Notes: generated from the sequence alone by a model not told the origin. Counted from the first letter of the stretch, positions 1-6,639 are shown. The stretch: DNA of 10,000 nt from Methylococcaceae bacterium (GCA_003155565.1 PMDM01000117.1:1-10000), one strand, 5' to 3'. A program made the numbers and translations.

Positions 1-1
1 T

Positions 2-1420
2 TACATATTGGGTAATCCGCCGTTTATAGGGAAAACCTACCAAACCGCAGAACAAAAAGCCGACATGGAAAGAATTTTTCATGACGTGAAAAGTGCCGGA
101 CTTCTTGATTATGTTGCCGCATGGTATCGTAAGGCAGCAGAGTATATGTCCAACTCCGTCGTTCCGGCAGGGAATGCCGGAACCCAGTAGCCAGGGAAGG
201 TAAGCGCTTCACATCCTTGTGAACTGGATTCCGGCAATCCGTGCCGGAATGACGCTTATCCCATTAAAACGGCGTTCGTCTCCACCAACTCCATCACCCA
301 AGGCGAGCAAGTCGGCGTGTTGTGGCCAGATTTATTGCGTCGCAGGGTGAAAATCCACTTCGCGCACCGCACGTTTCAATGGTCGAGTGAAGCACGCGGT
401 AAGGCTGGTGTACATTGCGTTATCATCGGTTTTGCCCTGCATGACGCGACGGACAAACGACTTTTCGATTATGAAACTTTACAAGCTGAACCTCATGAGA
501 TAAAGGCCAAGAATATAAATCCGTATTTAGTCGATGCTACAGATGCACTATTATCAAACCGACGCACGTCAATATGTGAAGCACCGACTATCGTATTTGG
601 TTCCATGCCAAATGATGGCGGACACTTGCTACTTTCGGAAGATGAAAAAAATTCACTTCTCAAGGAAGAACCATCCGCTAAAAAATGGATACGCCCTTTT
701 TTGATGGGGGAAGAATTCATAAATTCAATACCTCGTTATTGCCTTTGGCTATTGCATTGTCCGCCTGATACGCTGAGGAAAATGCCGTCAGTCTTGTCTT
801 GCGTGGAAAAGGTTCGCCAACATCGCCTTAGTAGTACTCGTGGAGCTACTAGAGATTTAGCTAACAAACCTTCATTATTCGGAGAGATAAGGCAACCAGA
901 TGTGCCTTATTTAGCCATTCCTCGCGTATCTTCGGAACGACGTAGATATATACCCATTGGTTTCTTGCCAAGTAAATGTATCGCAGGAGATAAACTTGAA
1001 ATAATTCCAGATGCGTCACATTACCACTTCGGTATTTTGTCTTCATCTATGCACATGGCTTGGGTTCGTTCTGTCTGTGGTCGCTTGAAAAGCGATTACA
1101 GCTATTCAATAAACATTGTCTACAACAATTTCCCCTGGCCTCAAAACCTGACCGACAAACAGCGCCAAACCATCGAAGACGCAACACAAGCCGTGCTGGA
1201 TGCCCGTGCCTTATATACCGATTCCTCGCTTGCCGACCTGTACGACCCATTGACCATGCCGCCGGAATTGGTCAAGGCGCACCACAAGCTCGATGCAACC
1301 GTTGACGCGGCTTACTCCAAAAAGAAATTTTCCGGCGACAGCGACCGCGTAGCATTCCTGTTCGAGCTATACCAGCAACTCACCAGTCCGCTTACCGCCC
1401 AAGCTGGCAAAATCGGTTAA
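2..1420 (+). pseudogene. MmeI-like type IIG restriction-modification enzyme, 3' part, interrupted
   Basis: This is the C-terminal part of an adenine-N6 DNA methyltransferase of the MmeI-like type IIG class, in which one polypeptide cuts and methylates DNA. The visible reading begins YILGNPPFIG; NPPF (nt 14-25) is methyltransferase motif IV. After the interruption, KTAFVSTNSITQGEQ (about nt 266-310) continues the methyltransferase fold. About nt 470-1120 should be the target-recognition region, and NNFPWP (about nt 1123-1140) followed by an AHHKLDATVDAAY segment is typical of the family's C-terminal helical domain. A TAG at 188-190 lies inside a 98-bp palindromic insert (157-254). Upstream and downstream parts are in the same frame, with no other stop up to 1420. 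A GTG at 317 could restart translation but would leave out motif IV, so the gene is probably inactive. The 5' end lies outside the window. Family assignment is strong; loss of function is inferred. Confidence 0.85.
157..254. mobile_element. REPIN-like element (two inverted REP hairpins) inside the methyltransferase gene
   Basis: The ends are imperfect inverted copies of each other. The left end starts CGTCGTTCCGGCAGGG; the right end read on the minus strand starts CGTCATTCCGGCACGG, and both run on to CCAGT. Each end is itself a hairpin: TTCCGGCA/TGCCGGAA at 162-182 and ATTCCGGCA/TGCCGGAAT at 228-250. The spacer between them is about 34 bp. Two inverted REP units in about 100 bp is the architecture of REPINs, which are thought to be moved by RAYT transposases; no RAYT gene lies in this window. 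The flanks ...TCCAACTC and CTTATCCC show no clear target duplication, so the exact borders are uncertain by a few bases. Confidence 0.8.
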
Positions 1421-1434
1421 AGCACCACTGCTTG

Positions 1435-1531
1435 AGTCCCTTCTCCCTTGAGGGAGGCGGCACGGATTCCCTATCCGTTGCCGCACTTCCCCCATCCTTG
1501 GAGGGCGAAGGTTAGGATGAGGGGGATTTAA
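1435..1531. repeat. Palindromic repeat, family 1, copy with a 50-bp hairpin insert
   Basis: The outer parts (AGTCCCTTCTCCCTTGAGGG at 1435-1454, and GAAGGTTAGGATGAGGGGG followed by ATTTAA, from 1507) match the minus strand of 6881-6927 almost base for base. The difference is about 50 extra bases at 1457-1506, which include a hairpin of GCGGCACGGAT (1457-1467) with ATCCGTTGCCGC (1473-1484, one bulge). The other copy lacks this block, so it is either an insertion here or a deletion there. Confidence 0.75.
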
Positions 1532-1551
1532 AAAAGCACAACCTTTTTGAT

Positions 1552-1590
1552 CCTCCTCACCCCAACCCTCTCCAGCAGGAGAGGGGGCTT
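1552..1590. repeat. Palindromic repeat, family 2, compact copy
   Basis: The segment CCTCACCCCAACCCTCTCC...GGAGAGGGGGCTTTT contains inverted CCTCTCC/GGAGAGG arms around a short loop. Its minus-strand reading (CCCCCTCTCC...GAGAGGGTTGGGGTGAGG) matches the two ends of the repeat at 6676-6742, which carries extra sequence in the middle. The hairpin followed by CTTTT could stop plus-strand transcription from the upstream gene, but its main identity is a dispersed repeat. Confidence 0.65.
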
Positions 1591-1592
1591 TT

Positions 1593-1687
1593 AGTGTAGG
1601 TCGGCGGTCAATGTTGGGTTACGGCGCACAGGAAACAGGTAGGATTTTTGGCCTGCTTTGTTGTGTGCGCCTAACCCAATCTACACT
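1593..1687. repeat. 95-bp inverted-repeat element
   Basis: The outer arms AGTGTAGG (1593-1600) and TCTACACT (1680-1687) pair, and the inner arms TTGGGTTACGGCGCACA (1614-1630) and TGTGCGCCTAACCCAA (1664-1679) pair with one extra base. The core, about 33 bp, has no coding content. The structure is MITE-like; no second copy is visible in the window. Confidence 0.65.
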
Positions 1688-1725
1688 ACTGCGAGCGGAT
1701 TTGAAATCAAAAATCTGCTACAATC

Positions 1726-1743
1726 TAGCTAAATAATTAGCTA
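1726..1743. promoter_or_regulatory. Palindrome in TA leader, probable antitoxin operator
   Basis: TAGCTAAATAATTAGCTA is a perfect inverted repeat with 7-bp arms and a 4-bp spacer. It starts one base after a -10-like TACAAT (1719-1724) and ends against the ribosome binding site TAAGGTG (1742-1748), which lies about 9 nt before the antitoxin ATG at 1756. Phd/YefM antitoxins usually repress their own operon through such palindromes, so this is the natural candidate operator. No good -35 box is seen at normal spacing. Confidence 0.55.
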
Positions 1744-1755
1744 AGGTGAAAGCCC

Positions 1756-1986
1756 ATGAAGCAAACCATCAACATCCACGAAGCTAAAACCCGCCTTTCC
1801 CAATTGCTTCAACAGGTTGAAGAAGGGGATGAAATCATTATTTCGCGGGCTAATAAGCCTATCGCTCGGCTGGTGGCCTATCAGGAAAAACCTATGAAAC
1901 GCCGTTTGGGAGAGGCAAAAGGCATGGTGGAAATAATGCCGGATTTCGATGAATTGCCGGAAGATTTTATGGTACATTTTGAATGA
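1756..1986 (+). CDS. Type II antitoxin, Phd/YefM family
   Basis: This 76-residue protein should neutralise the PIN toxin encoded directly downstream and repress the operon. The N-terminal half (residues 1-45, INIHEAKTRLSQLLQQVEEGDEII...NKPIARLVAY) has the Phd/YefM signature: a helix around the conserved EAK...LS..L, then 'GDEIIISRANKPIARLV'. This part dimerises and binds DNA. The acidic C-terminal tail (residues 58-76, MVEIMPDFDELPEDFMVHFE) is the usual toxin-covering segment. ATG at 1756 follows TAAGGTG at good spacing, and the stop overlaps the toxin start by 4 bp (ATGA), which implies translational coupling. A Phd-type antitoxin with a VapC-type toxin is a common pairing. The palindrome at 1726-1743 is the likely autoregulatory site. 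Confidence 0.93.
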   Translation: MKQTINIHEAKTRLSQLLQQVEEGDEIIISRANKPIARLVAYQEKPMKRRLGEAKGMVEIMPDFDELPEDFMVHFE

Positions 1987-2369
1987 AGGTTCTGCTCGAT
2001 ACCTGTGCGTTTATCTGGCTGGTGACCGATAATCCGAAATTATCGGAACTAGCCAAAGAAATTTTTCTGGATGAAGACAATGAAATATTACTTAGCGCGG
2101 TTACCGGGTTTGAAATCGCCGTTAAATATAGTTTAGGTAAATTACACCTGACCGAACCGCCCAGAGAATTCGTGATTCATCGCATGAATGCCAATGCCTT
2201 AACGGAATTACCAGTGTCCATGGCCCACGCACTGGCATTACAAAATATGCCCTTGCACCATAAAGACCCCTTTGACCGCCTACTGATTGCACAAGCAATG
2301 GTTAACCAAATACCTTTATTAAGCGCCGATCAACAGCTTTCTGTTTACGATATTGAACGGCTTTGGTAA
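1983..2369 (+). CDS. vapC: VapC-like PIN-domain toxin ribonuclease
   Basis: This 128-residue single-domain PIN protein is of typical VapC length. PIN toxins are Mg2+-dependent endoribonucleases that cut tRNA or rRNA when the antitoxin is lost. The expected acidic active-site residues are all present: D6 in LLDTCAF, E44 in FEIAVK, D95 and D98 in HHKDPFDRLLIAQA, and D116 in LLSADQQL. The HxxDPFDRLLIAQA pattern belongs to the PIN subgroup usually paired with Phd/YefM-like antitoxins. The ATG lies in the ATGA overlap with the antitoxin stop, so the two are co-transcribed and coupled. The frame is intact and the catalytic set complete, so it should be active. The target RNA cannot be predicted. 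The stop codon (2367-2369) is followed at once by an inverted-repeat element. Confidence 0.94.
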   Translation: MKVLLDTCAFIWLVTDNPKLSELAKEIFLDEDNEILLSAVTGFEIAVKYSLGKLHLTEPPREFVIHRMNANALTELPVSMAHALALQNMPLHHKDPFDRLLIAQAMVNQIPLLSADQQLSVYDIERLW

Positions 2370-2462
2370 TCAGCATGTAGCCTGGATGGAACGTAGTGTA
2401 ATCCGGGAGTATGTGGCACGAATGTCCCGAATTCCGTAAACCCCATCAGGGCTACATGCTGA
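2370..2462. mobile_element. 93-bp MITE-like inverted-repeat element after vapC
   Basis: TCAGCATGTAGCC (2370-2382) and GGCTACATGCTGA (2450-2462) are perfect 13-bp terminal inverted repeats. Just inside are GGATGGAACGTAGTGTAATC and, near the middle, CCGGGA/TCCCGAATTCC-type arms. It resembles the widespread 'GTAGCCTGGATGGAACG...ATCCGGG' palindromic repeat of gammaproteobacteria. It starts on the base after the vapC stop codon and ends 27 bp before ppnN, so it occupies nearly the whole gap. Transcribed, it would fold into a long hairpin that might separate the two genes. No transposase is encoded. Confidence 0.75.
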
Positions 2463-2489
2463 AATAAACACAATCACACGAGGAATAAG

Positions 2490-3860
2490 ATGAAGCACGA
2501 TGTAATTGACGCACAAATATCGCCTGATGGTCGACTGGAGGTTTTGTCCAGGCAAGAGGTCAGCAAATTGTTGGACAGCAGCCAAGGTGGGTTGTACCAA
2601 ACCTTCCGAAACTGCGCATTGGCGGTATTGAACTGCGGCAGCGCGATGGATGATGGCAAGGAGTTATTGGAACGCTATCCCGATTTTGCCATACGCGTTG
2701 TCCAGGAACAGCGCGGCATTAAGCTGGAGTTAAAAAGCGCACCCGCACAAGCCTTTGTTGATGGGCACATGATTAAAGGTATCAACGAGCATTTGTTTGC
2801 CGTGGTGCGCGATATTATCTATGTGAATGATGAGGTCAATCATAACTCACACTTCGATCTTGAAACGTCTAACGGCATCAGTAATGCCGTGTTCCACATA
2901 CTCCGTAACGCTTATATTTTGCGCCCGATGTCTAACCCCAAGCTCGTCGTGTGCTGGGGTGGGCATTCAATAAGCCGTAAAGAATACGACTACACCAAGC
3001 AAGTTGGCCACGAAATGGGTTTGCGCGGGCTGGATATTTGTACCGGCTGCGGCCCTGGCGCGATGAAAGGCCCGATGAAAGGCGCGACCATCGGCCATGC
3101 CAAACAACGGATCAAAAACGGGCAGTACCTGGGCATTACCGAACCCGGCATTATTGCGGCGGAATCGCCCAACCCCATCGTCAATGATCTGGTCATTTTG
3201 CCGGATATTGAAAAACGCCTGGAAGCCTTTGTCCGCACCGGGCATGGCATTGTGGTATTTCCCGGCGGCGCGGGTACGGCTGAGGAAATCCTCTACATCT
3301 TGGGGATACTGCTCCATCCAGAGAATAAGGACATGCCGTTTCCGTTGATTTTTTCCGGCCCCGATAGCGCCAAAGCGTACTTCGAGCAAATCGACAGCTT
3401 TATCTCAGCCACACTGGGAAAAGAAGCGCAACGCAGGTATCAGATCATCATCGACGACCCCGTCCTGGTTGCACGTGAAATGCAGGCTGGTATAAGCCAA
3501 GTCAGGGCTTTTCGTAAGCAACACGGCGATGCTTATTATTTTAATTGGCTGTTAAAGATCGACCCGGTTTTTCAGGAACCTTTCGATCCCACCCACGAAA
3601 ATATGAAAGCTTTAGCCTTGCACAGCGACCAAGAAAAACACCTGCTAGCCGCTAATTTACGCCGGGCTTTTTCTGGAATTGTGGCGGGAAATGTCAAAGA
3701 TTCCGGGATACGTGCCATTGAGCAATACGGACATTTTGAAATTCATGGCGACAGCCATATCATGGCTTTAATGGATACCTTACTGGCTTCGTTTGTATCG
3801 CAACACCGCATGAAGCTGCCGGGGAAAAAATATTCGCCATGTTATCGCATCATTACCTGA
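2490..3860 (+). CDS. ppnN: Pyrimidine/purine nucleotide 5'-monophosphate nucleosidase (YgdH/PpnN)
   Basis: This cytoplasmic enzyme cleaves nucleoside monophosphates into free base and ribose 5-phosphate; E. coli PpnN does this for purine and pyrimidine NMPs and is controlled by (p)ppGpp. The 456 residues match E. coli PpnN (about 454). Order: an N-terminal domain (about 1-140); a central Rossmann-like LOG/'lysine decarboxylase-like' domain with CWGGHSIS (about 152-159), CTGCGPGAMKGPMKGA (about 184-199) and the phosphate-binding PGGAGTAEE (from residue 258); and a C-terminal family-specific domain (about 350-456). The PGGxGTxxE motif is complete. ATG at 2490 follows GAGGAA (2480-2485) with 4 nt between. 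It stands alone on this strand, probably transcribed from within or just after the repeat at 2370-2462; no clear promoter is visible. Base composition is like the housekeeping genes to the right. Confidence 0.95.
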   Translation: MKHDVIDAQISPDGRLEVLSRQEVSKLLDSSQGGLYQTFRNCALAVLNCGSAMDDGKELLERYPDFAIRVVQEQRGIKLELKSAPAQAFVDGHMIKGINEHLFAVVRDIIYVNDEVNHNSHFDLETSNGISNAVFHILRNAYILRPMSNPKLVVCWGGHSISRKEYDYTKQVGHEMGLRGLDICTGCGPGAMKGPMKGATIGHAKQRIKNGQYLGITEPGIIAAESPNPIVNDLVILPDIEKRLEAFVRTGHGIVVFPGGAGTAEEILYILGILLHPENKDMPFPLIFSGPDSAKAYFEQIDSFISATLGKEAQRRYQIIIDDPVLVAREMQAGISQVRAFRKQHGDAYYFNWLLKIDPVFQEPFDPTHENMKALALHSDQEKHLLAANLRRAFSGIVAGNVKDSGIRAIEQYGHFEIHGDSHIMALMDTLLASFVSQHRMKLPGKKYSPCYRIIT

Positions 3861-3899
3861 TGCCTGAACCTATCAACCCCGAAGGATGTAGCAAAGCTT

Positions 3900-3928
3900 A
3901 TTTGCCCTAACATGCTTTTGGGGCAAAT
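3900..3928. terminator. Hairpin 40 nt after ppnN, possible terminator
   Basis: ATTTGCCC (3900-3907) pairs with GGGCAAAT (3921-3928) around a 13-nt loop. It lies 40 nt after the ppnN stop, a good place for a terminator, but no T-run follows, so intrinsic termination is doubtful. Confidence 0.35.
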
Positions 3929-4041
3929 TAAGGGAACTCTGATTAAGTCCTTCGACAAGGCTCTCCTGAGCGCAGCCGAAGGGCTCAGGACGAACGGTAA
4001 GTGGTTGATTCCGTTCGTGGTGAGCCTGTCGAAGCATGAGC
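3928..4041. mobile_element. Degenerate copy of the TTAA-ended MITE-like element
   Basis: It begins TTAAGGGAACTCTGATTAAG (3928-3947), close to the TTAAGGAAACTCTGAATAAG that opens the element at 6765. It shares the inner part: TCCTTCGACA near the start, then CTCAGGACGAA, GTTGATTCCGTTCGTGGTGAG and CTGTCGAA near the end. It has about 20 extra bases inside the first arm (around 3964-3983) and lacks the terminal inverted repeat on the right, where the sequence becomes unrelated after GCATGAG. It therefore looks like an older, end-truncated relative. Confidence 0.7.
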
Positions 4042-4061
4042 GACCTAACACTCTCACCTAT

Positions 4062-4116
4062 ATTCCAAAATCCCGTTCGCCCTGAGCCTGTCGAAGGGTT
4101 AGCGGGACTTTGGAAT
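4062..4116. repeat. Palindromic repeat with 14-bp arms
   Basis: ATTCCAAAATCCCG (4062-4075) and CGGGACTTTGGAAT (4103-4116) pair at 13 of 14 positions. The loop contains GCCCTGAGCCTGTCGAAGGG, a fragment of the same repeat type seen in the neighbouring MITE-like copy. It could fold on either strand between the two convergent genes. Confidence 0.6.
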
Positions 4117-4128
4117 GCCCAAGTGCTC

Positions 4129-4153
4129 TTTTTAAGATTATCTCTCTTAAAAA
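4129..4153. terminator. AT-rich stem, weak bidirectional terminator candidate
   Basis: TTTTTAAGA (4129-4137) and TCTTAAAAA (4145-4153) form a perfect 9-bp stem with a 7-nt loop. The stem ends in a T-run on both strands, but it is almost all A-T pairs and lies 124 nt beyond the mutT-thiE stop. It is only a weak terminator candidate. Confidence 0.25.
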
Positions 4154-4276
4154 TATCAATTTCGGCACCTTATTGCTTTCTTTATCATGACCGCAAATTA
4201 TTTTGGCCTTCGCTTGAACCTTACGTTCTTCCTATCAGGCATCCCTTTACTGAATTCAATCACACATACGACAATC

Positions 4277-5242
4277 TCACTCCAAAAAGGCCCTGACTGC
4301 CGCAATTCCCTGCCCTCCAGATTGCTGTGCAGTGGGCAAATCAGCTTTGGATAGACCGCCTAATGCATAAACAGGCAGGTTTGTATGAGAGACTAGCCCG
4401 GCGAATTGATTCCAGCCTAAAATCGAAGCTTCTGGATGTGTCGGGGTAGGCAACACCGGGGCTAACACGACAAAATTGACACCTATTTTTTGGGCATGGT
4501 GCAGCTCGTCAAGGTTATGGCATGAGGCAGCAACCCACTGTTTGTTTTCAGGCCGCTGGTAGGTAGCCATCAAATCTCGACTGGTTAAATGAAGCCCATC
4601 AACTTCAAACCGCCCGGAATGTTTAACCCCAGAATTCAACAACAGCCAGGCATTATGGGTTTTACACAAAGGACGGGCTTGTTCAAGAAACCTTTCTACC
4701 GCTGCAACAGATAAGGTTTTTAACCGCGCCTGAATCAATTTAATCCCTTTATCGAGGATTGTTTTCAGGTTGACCAGCAAAAGTGTGGGATCGGCATCAT
4801 CCAGGATCGCGTAATAGTGTGGCAATCGGGCTGCGATAATAATTGGCTGATTGGCGGCTGGAAAAGCGTATTTGGTCAAATCATCAGGATTCACCCACAG
4901 AAACGGCTGACCTTCGCAGCTTTTCACCTCACCGTCATAACGCCCAACTGTAAATACGCGAAGTTGCACGGCTATATCGGGGTATTGATGGTTGATGGTG
5001 ATAAGCGGTGTAGCCGCTTGAACGGTTATATCCAGTTCTTCCTTAAGTTCCCGTGTTAAGGCTTGTTCTGCGGTTTCTGATTCTTTAATTTTGCCGCCGG
5101 GGAATTCCCATAGGCCGCCTTGATGTAACTTATCGTTCCTTAACGAGATTAAGACTTGGCCAGATGGATTTTTGATAACGCCGACGGCGACTTGCAGGAA
5201 GCTCAGGCTAGTTTCTTGATTATTTGGTATCGTTAGGTTCAC
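4277..5242 (-). CDS. mutT: MutT-type Nudix hydrolase fused to a ThiE/TenI-like domain
   Basis: The N-terminal half (about 15-140) is a MutT-like Nudix domain, expected to hydrolyse 8-oxo-dGTP to the monophosphate and keep it out of DNA. The Nudix box runs from G50 to I72: G50, E56, R64-E65, E68 and E69 are in place, but the glycine two residues before the end is D71. FPGG (47-50) precedes it. The C-terminal half (about 142-321) resembles thiamine-phosphate synthase: HYYAILDD at its start, DGLHLTSRDL (215-224), ASCHNLDEL (239-247), a VVLAPVLPTPTHP segment (258-270) and ALGGL (293-297). This fusion is known in other gammaproteobacteria; the second domain's activity is uncertain. Translation must begin at GTG 5242, since an in-frame stop lies 11 codons upstream (5273-5275) and no ATG intervenes; no good ribosome binding site is visible. 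It follows argJ on the same strand, 182 bp away. Confidence 0.9.
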   Translation of the reverse strand: MNLTIPNNQETSLSFLQVAVGVIKNPSGQVLISLRNDKLHQGGLWEFPGGKIKESETAEQALTRELKEELDITVQAATPLITINHQYPDIAVQLRVFTVGRYDGEVKSCEGQPFLWVNPDDLTKYAFPAANQPIIIAARLPHYYAILDDADPTLLLVNLKTILDKGIKLIQARLKTLSVAAVERFLEQARPLCKTHNAWLLLNSGVKHSGRFEVDGLHLTSRDLMATYQRPENKQWVAASCHNLDELHHAQKIGVNFVVLAPVLPTPTHPEASILGWNQFAGLVSHTNLPVYALGGLSKADLPTAQQSGGQGIAAVRAFLE

Positions 5243-5256
5243 TAAAGATTTAGTTG

Positions 5257-5338
5257 GTAGGTTAGGATGGCGTTAGGAATCCCAACAAAATATATTATAT
5301 TCCACAACGTTGGGGTTCGTTTCTCACCCCAACCTACG
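5257..5338. repeat. Degenerate inverted repeat between argJ and mutT
   Basis: GTAGGTTAGGATGGCG (from 5257) continuing to ATCCCAAC (5286) is an imperfect inverted copy of 5308-5338, whose minus strand reads CGTAGGTTGGGGTGAG and continues to AACCCCAACG. The centre (5287-5307) is AT-rich. The right arm alone contains a perfect GTTGGGGT/ACCCCAAC stem (5309-5316 with 5326-5333). GTAGGGTGGGCAAA (about 5343-5356) beside it is another repeat-like fragment. The element lies in the leader of mutT-thiE, so it could affect expression of that gene relative to argJ. Confidence 0.5.
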
Positions 5339-5424
5339 AGTCGTAGGGTGGGCAAAAGAAAGAAACTCGCCTTCGGGTGCGAGAACACGATTAAAACAAC
5401 CGTCGCGTTATCGACACACACCAC

Positions 5425-6639
5425 TTAAGTCCTATATTCCGCATTGATCTTCACGTAATCGTAAGAAAAATCGCAGGTCAAAACTTCCTGAACCGCTTGC
5501 CCTCGTCCTAGTTTTACGGTGATGGTAATTTCTTCCTGCTTCATCACCCGCTGCCCGGCAGATTCGGTGTAATCGTCTGCACAGCCACCGTTTCTGACAA
5601 TGCAGACATCATCCAGAAAAAGCTGCACGTCTTCCAGCACCATATTATCAACGCCAGCGCGTCCTACCGCCGCCAATATGCGTCCCCAGTTGGGATCGCT
5701 GGCAAAAAAGGCGGTCTTCACTAAAGGCGAATGGGCGATGGTTTTGCCTACCCTCACGGCTTCTTCATCGGTTTTAGCTTGTTCGACGACTATCCGCATC
5801 AATTTGGTCGCGCCTTCGCCATCGCGGATGATTAATTCCGCCACTTGTTTACAAACCGCCATGATGGCATCGGCAAAGATTTGATAATACTCACTATCCG
5901 CAGTAATTTCCGGTGCTGAAGCACAGCCGCTCGCCATCAACACACAGGCATCGTTGGTGGAGGTATCGCCATCGACGGTAATGCGGTTGAAGGATTGTTC
6001 AACTGCCGCTGCTAGACAGCTTTGCAACAAGGGCTGGGCGATTTTTGCATCCGTGGCGATAAAAGCCAGCATCGTCGCCATATCCGGTTGGATCATGCCT
6101 GCACCCTTGGCTATGCCATTGATGGTGATGGAGTGTCCGTCCAACGTGATGACTTTGGATACGCCTTTGGGGAAGGTGTCAGTTGTCATGATTGCCCGTG
6201 CCGCTTTGTCCCACAAGCCAGCACTTAACTGGGCAAAAGCGGCTGGTAAAGCGGCTGTAATCTTGGCAACAGGCAAAGGCTGGCCTATAACACCTGTAGA
6301 AAACGGCAATACTTGCTGGGCTTGTCCACCAACTACTTCGGCAACACCAGCGCAAGACAGCTGGGCATCATCCATGCCCTGTTTGCCCGTCCCGGCATTG
6401 GCATTGCCGGAATTAATCAATAACCAGCGGGGCTGATGTGTCATATTGGCTTTGGCAACATGCACAGGCGCGGCGCAGAAGGCGTTGCGGGTGAACACGG
6501 CAGCACAGGTCGATTGTTCCGCCATTGCTATCAGCACAATGTCGTCTTTTATGGTTTGTTTAATGCCTGCACAGGCTGTCCCCAGGGTTATACCCGACAC
6601 TTGTAGCATCTTGGGGAATTCATTTTGTCCTACTGCCAT
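5425..6639 (-). CDS. argJ: Bifunctional ornithine acetyltransferase / N-acetylglutamate synthase
   Basis: ArgJ moves the acetyl group from N-acetylornithine to glutamate, and in bifunctional forms also acetylates glutamate from acetyl-CoA, closing the acetyl cycle of arginine synthesis in the cytoplasm. The 404 residues fit the family. LLINSGNANAGTG (73-85), FSTGVIG (113-119, oxyanion-hole Thr115-Gly116), TTDTFPKG (152-159) and KGAGMIQPDMATM (178-190) are all present; the proprotein should self-cleave between A188 and T189, making Thr189 the nucleophile. TVDGDTSTND follows, then SDPNWGRI, and the chain ends NAEYRT, the usual terminus. ATG at 6639 is preceded by a weak AAAGAGAAA ribosome binding site. 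The mono- or bifunctional state cannot be decided from sequence. The argJ-then-mutT order also occurs near secA in Pseudomonas. No arginine-repressor site was recognised in the repeat-rich upstream gap. Confidence 0.96.
   Translation of the reverse strand: MAVGQNEFPKMLQVSGITLGTACAGIKQTIKDDIVLIAMAEQSTCAAVFTRNAFCAAPVHVAKANMTHQPRWLLINSGNANAGTGKQGMDDAQLSCAGVAEVVGGQAQQVLPFSTGVIGQPLPVAKITAALPAAFAQLSAGLWDKAARAIMTTDTFPKGVSKVITLDGHSITINGIAKGAGMIQPDMATMLAFIATDAKIAQPLLQSCLAAAVEQSFNRITVDGDTSTNDACVLMASGCASAPEITADSEYYQIFADAIMAVCKQVAELIIRDGEGATKLMRIVVEQAKTDEEAVRVGKTIAHSPLVKTAFFASDPNWGRILAAVGRAGVDNMVLEDVQLFLDDVCIVRNGGCADDYTESAGQRVMKQEEITITVKLGRGQAVQEVLTCDFSYDYVKINAEYRT

Larger units (their letters stand above)
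1421..1755. other. Gene-free gap filled with palindromic repeats and the TA operon leader
   Basis: I see no coding region here. Left to right it holds a long palindromic repeat with an internal hairpin (1435-1531), a compact second repeat (1552-1590), a 95-bp inverted repeat (1593-1687), and the AT-rich leader of the toxin-antitoxin operon (about 1700-1755). The first two repeats have relatives in the 6640-6950 gap. Confidence 0.7.
3861..4276. other. Gene-free convergent gap with repeats
   Basis: ppnN and mutT-thiE converge on this 416-bp gap and I find no convincing gene in it. It contains a hairpin (3900-3928), a degenerate MITE-like copy (3928-4041), a second palindromic repeat (4062-4116) and a small AT-rich stem (4129-4153). 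From 4154 to 4276 I see only AT-rich sequence without clear structure. Confidence 0.65.

Noticed and set aside
1421..1755. CRISPR array
   Set aside because: Repeats here are palindromic, unequal in length and unevenly spaced; there are no regular spacers and no cas genes in the window.
2967..3389. 140-codon minus-strand open frame inside ppnN
   Set aside because: It covers the most conserved part of ppnN antisense and has no family features.
4036..4296. 86-codon plus-strand open frame in the convergent gap
   Set aside because: Its first third is made of palindromic repeat sequence, no ribosome binding site or domain is seen, and it runs into the mutT-thiE 3' end.
5954..6436. 160-codon plus-strand open frame inside argJ
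   Set aside because: It is antisense to the conserved argJ core, and its composition reflects the opposite-strand codons.
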